From the NCBI GenBank assembly GCA_031264975.1, contig JAISDH010000452.1:1-9059 (forward strand): a stretch of DNA of 9,059 bases. Reading direction: 5' to 3'. This DNA comes from Bacteroidales bacterium. Its GTDB lineage: Bacteria; Bacteroidota; Bacteroidia; Bacteroidales; WCHB1-69. The translations under genes and the position numbers were made by a program. Below, one piece after another: positions 6,998 through 9,059 of the stretch; position 1 is the stretch's first letter; every line of letters starts with the position of its first letter. The notes beneath the pieces are model-generated. The model had not been told where the DNA came from, did no database searches, and worked only from the letters and a program-made list of their open reading frames with translations.

Positions 6998-8557
6998 ATG
7001 ACAATGCAAGATAAAATAAAAGAATTGTTGGAGCTTAGAACAAAAGCAAGACTTGGTGGTGGTGAAAAACGGATAGAAAAACAGCATTCACAAGGCAAGT
7101 TTACTGCAAGAGAAAGAATAAGCATGTTATTGGATGAAGGAAGTTTTGAAGAATTTGACATGTTTGTTACTCATCGTTGTACAAATTTTGGAATGGAAAA
7201 AGAAAAATATTTGGGAGACGGGGTCGTAACAGGATATGGTTCTATAGACGGTCGTTTAGTCTATGTTTTTGCCCAGGATTTTACCACATTTGGTGGTTCT
7301 TTGTCGGAAACACATGCGGCTAAAATATGCAAAGTATTGGAATTGGCAACGAAAATGGGCGCTCCCCTTATTGGCATTAATGATTCGGGAGGAGCGAGAA
7401 TCCAGGAAGGCGTAAACAGTCTTGCCGGTTATGCTTCTATTTTTCAACGGAATATTTTAGCGTCGGGAGTTATTCCTCAAATTTCAGCAATATTTGGACC
7501 TTGTGCAGGAGGCGCCGTTTATTCGCCTGCTTTAACCGACTTTGTGATGATGGTTAAAAATACAAGTTACATGTTTTTAACGGGTCCCAAAGTGGTTAAA
7601 ACCGTAACGGGAGAAGATGTTACTACTGAAGATTTGGGGGGAGCAAGCATACATGCCACAAAATCGGGTGTTGCACAGTTTGTTGCTGAAAATGAAGAAG
7701 ACGGAATTAAAATGATACGACATTTATTAAGTTTTCTTCCTTCCAACAACATGGAAACGCCGCCGGAAATAGAATGTAACGACCCTATCGACAGAGTAGA
7801 TAATTCGCTAAATGACATTATTCCGGAAAATCCAACCAAACCATACGACGTTAAAGATGTAATTGCATCCATTGTTGACCATGGGGAGTTTTTGGAAGTA
7901 CATTCTTTATATGCGAAGAATATTGTAATCGGTTTTGCCCGCATGGGCGGCATGTCGGTTGGCGTTGTTGCCAATCAACCATTGCACATGGCAGGCGTTT
8001 TGGACATCAATGCTTCCCGTAAAGGAGCGCGTTTTGTTCGTTTCTGCGATGCGTTTAATATTCCAATCGTATCCCTGGTAGATGTTCCAGGATTTTTGCC
8101 CGGTACAGGTCAGGAATATGGCGGAGTGATAACTCATGGAGCCAAGTTATTGTATGCCTACGGAGAATCCACCGTTCCGAAAGTTACGGTAACTTTACGC
8201 AAATCATACGGCGGTTCTCATATCGTGATGAGTTGTAAGCAACTTCGAGGAGATATTAACTATGCCTGGCCAACGGCAGAAATAGCCGTTATGGGCGCTG
8301 AAGGAGCTGTAGAAGTATTGTATGCGAAAGAAATAAAAGAAATTCCAGACCCGCAAAAACAAGCAGAAGCGATTGCCGCAAAAAAAGAGGAATATAATAA
8401 ACTGTTTTTAAATCCATACACTGCCGCAAATTATGGATATATTGATGACGTTATAGAACCTCGCAATACGCGCTATCGTGTTATTCGCGCTTTGCGTTCT
8501 ACTCAAAACAAACAATTGGAAAATCCTGCTAAAAAGCATGATAATCTTCCATTGTAG
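6998..8557 (+). CDS. mmdA: Methylmalonyl-CoA decarboxylase alpha subunit (biotin-dependent carboxyltransferase)
   Basis: This cytoplasmic enzyme transfers the carboxyl group of (S)-methylmalonyl-CoA to the carrier biotin, releasing propionyl-CoA. It belongs to the acyl-CoA carboxylase beta family with two crotonase-like lobes, at about residues 25-270 and 285-510. Landmarks are GGGEKRIEKQH and TARERI near the N-terminus, DSGGARIQEG (129-138), the first-lobe oxyanion segment GPCAGGAVYSP (from Gly167), VDVPGFLPGTGQEY, and the second-lobe KSYGGSHIVM (402-411). Length (519) and the C-terminal PRNTRYRVIRAL and NPAKKH motifs agree with Bacteroidales proteins of this type as I remember them. Propionyl-CoA carboxylase beta is nearly indistinguishable by sequence, but the beta pump subunit and the absence of a biotin carboxylase gene here favour the decarboxylase. 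It is the last gene of the operon, before a strong terminator. An ATG at 7004 is a close alternative start. Confidence 0.94.
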   Translation: MTMQDKIKELLELRTKARLGGGEKRIEKQHSQGKFTARERISMLLDEGSFEEFDMFVTHRCTNFGMEKEKYLGDGVVTGYGSIDGRLVYVFAQDFTTFGGSLSETHAAKICKVLELATKMGAPLIGINDSGGARIQEGVNSLAGYASIFQRNILASGVIPQISAIFGPCAGGAVYSPALTDFVMMVKNTSYMFLTGPKVVKTVTGEDVTTEDLGGASIHATKSGVAQFVAENEEDGIKMIRHLLSFLPSNNMETPPEIECNDPIDRVDNSLNDIIPENPTKPYDVKDVIASIVDHGEFLEVHSLYAKNIVIGFARMGGMSVGVVANQPLHMAGVLDINASRKGARFVRFCDAFNIPIVSLVDVPGFLPGTGQEYGGVITHGAKLLYAYGESTVPKVTVTLRKSYGGSHIVMSCKQLRGDINYAWPTAEIAVMGAEGAVEVLYAKEIKEIPDPQKQAEAIAAKKEEYNKLFLNPYTAANYGYIDDVIEPRNTRYRVIRALRSTQNKQLENPAKKHDNLPL

Positions 8558-8614
8558 GTTTTGTTTCTCCATTGAAAGACGATTTTTATATTTTCGTTCA
8601 ATAAATAGATTTTT

Positions 8615-8647
8615 AAAGCCTTACTACAAATGTAGTAAGGCTTTTTT
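8615..8647 (+). terminator. Rho-independent terminator of the decarboxylase operon
   Basis: A perfect 13-bp stem, AAAGCCTTACTAC (8615-8627) with GTAGTAAGGCTTT (8632-8644), encloses a 4-base loop (AAAT) and runs into six T residues (8642-8647). It lies 58 bases after the mmdA stop. On the minus strand the hairpin is followed by TTTAAAAA rather than a U-tract, so it is mainly a plus-strand terminator. Confidence 0.93.
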
Positions 8648-8676
8648 AATTATTTGACTTATGAGAGCATCAAATA

Positions 8677-8781
8677 CTTATACTTCCTAACTTTACACGG
8701 CGGCGATATTTTGTAACATGGTGGTATCACATTATAATACGACGGCTTCACGTTGTAAGTTGGCGGCACGTATTGACTTCT
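8677..8781. repeat. Degenerate 21-bp tandem repeat array, about four to five units
   Basis: Units begin at 8698 (CGGCGG), 8719 (TGGTGG), 8740 (CGACGG) and 8761 (TGGCGG), exactly 21 bases apart. The first three also share TTRTAA at unit positions 14-19. A more eroded unit at 8677-8697 shares only part of the pattern (CTTC at positions 7-10 as in the third unit, and an ACA end). Read on the minus strand in one frame, the units encode a degenerate heptapeptide pattern (PPTYNVK, PSYYNVI, PPCYKIS, PPCKVRK), but no ATG-started gene contains it. The array fills much of the gap between the mmd terminator and the 3' end of the convergent methyltransferase gene. The rest of 8648-8834 shows nothing else I can identify. 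Confidence 0.6.
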
Positions 8782-8834
8782 CTTTTCTACATTTTCTTGT
8801 ATTTATCGTGTACAAAGTGTTTTATCTGTTCATA

Positions 8835-9059
8835 TTACAGAATATTTTTCTTCTCAAACTCTAACAGTTTTTTCTTTCGCCAAATTCCGCCGCCATAACC
8901 TGTAAGAGTTCCGTCTGCTCCGATAACTCTGTGGCAGGGCAATATAATGGAGATTTTGTTTTTCCCGTTGGCATTGGCAACGGCTCTTACTGCAGACGGT
9001 TTGCCCAACAGTTCGGCTTGTTTTGAATAGCTTGTCGTGTAGCCGTATGGTATTTTCAA
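8835..9059 (-). CDS. ogt: Methylated-DNA--protein-cysteine methyltransferase, C-terminal part
   Basis: This DNA repair protein transfers O6-alkyl groups from guanine to its own active-site cysteine in a suicidal reaction. The last 74 codons are present on the minus strand and the frame runs open to the right edge, so the gene continues beyond the window; the TTG at 9057-9059 is an internal Leu, as expected before KIPYG. Visible landmarks are KIPYGYTTSYSKQA (helix-turn-helix start), the Arg-finger region SAVRAVANANGKN, the active site ILPCHRVIG with Cys at codon 8934-8936, and the following GTLTGYGGG loop. The C-terminus (LLEFEKKNIL) is normal in length. It could also be the C-terminal domain of an Ada-like fusion, which the missing 5' part would decide. 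It is convergent with the mmd operon and has no obvious terminator of its own in the 187 bases after its stop. Confidence 0.93.
   Translation of the reverse strand: MKIPYGYTTSYSKQAELLGKPSAVRAVANANGKNKISIILPCHRVIGADGTLTGYGGGIWRKKKLLEFEKKNIL

Noticed and set aside
7567..7974. 135-codon minus-strand open frame inside mmdA
   Set aside because: It lies opposite highly conserved carboxyltransferase sequence and has no start context of its own. The same reasoning removes the minus-strand frames at 5061-5456 and 6011-6346.
8667..8802. Open minus-strand stretch across the 21-bp repeats encoding a PPxYNVx-like heptapeptide pattern, as a possible small gene
   Set aside because: It is only about 40 codons between stops, has no ATG ahead of the repeats and no ribosome-binding context, and lies in a different frame from the methyltransferase. 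A plus-strand frame is equally open there, so it is kept as a repeat, not a CDS.
1..9059. Mobile element, CRISPR array, defence or toxin-antitoxin system
   Set aside because: No transposase, integrase, tRNA, terminal inverted repeat, CRISPR-like repeat-spacer pattern, nuclease or toxin-antitoxin pair was found. The 21-bp repeats are contiguous with no unique spacers.

Overview
The window (9059 bases, AT-rich) looks like a chromosomal segment from a member of the Bacteroidetes, most likely order Bacteroidales. This rests on protein content (a DPP IV-type S9 peptidase, an NhaD antiporter and a sodium-pumping methylmalonyl-CoA decarboxylase set with a lamin-tail-bearing gamma-like subunit), on -7 elements of the TAnnTTTG type, and on A-rich translation starts without strong Shine-Dalgarno sequences. 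Genus cannot be fixed from the sequence alone.

Layout. (1) 1-906 is the 3' part of a prolyl dipeptidyl-peptidase gene, cut by the left edge but with its whole catalytic triad present. (2) 1041-1427 encodes a small secreted protein of unknown function behind a good Bacteroidetes-type promoter. (3) 1678-2211 (two-helix membrane protein, unknown) and 2249-3874 (NhaD-type Na+/H+ antiporter with an unusual hydrophilic tail of about 90 residues) form a likely two-gene unit. (4) 4030-8557 is a tight five-gene operon: gamma-like subunit with lamin tail domain, biotin carrier, beta subunit (ion channel/decarboxylase), methylmalonyl-CoA epimerase, and alpha-type carboxyltransferase. A TACCTTTG -7 element lies before it and a strong hairpin terminator closes it at 8615-8647. 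(5) A convergent methylated-DNA--cysteine methyltransferase gene enters from the right edge on the minus strand. Between it and the terminator lies a short array of degenerate 21-bp tandem repeats.

How the genes work together. The five-gene operon carries the activities for (R)/(S)-methylmalonyl-CoA interconversion and its biotin-dependent decarboxylation to propionyl-CoA, the last energy-conserving part of the succinate-to-propionate pathway, coupled to Na+ export. No biotin carboxylase gene is present in the window, which favours a decarboxylase pump over an ATP-dependent carboxylase. The NhaD antiporter just upstream could interconvert the Na+ and H+ gradients; that functional link is inference from adjacency.

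No clear new defence or mobile system is visible. The features most deserving a second look are the 21-bp repeat array, the lamin-tail/OadG fusion, the NhaD tail, and the two uncharacterised small genes.
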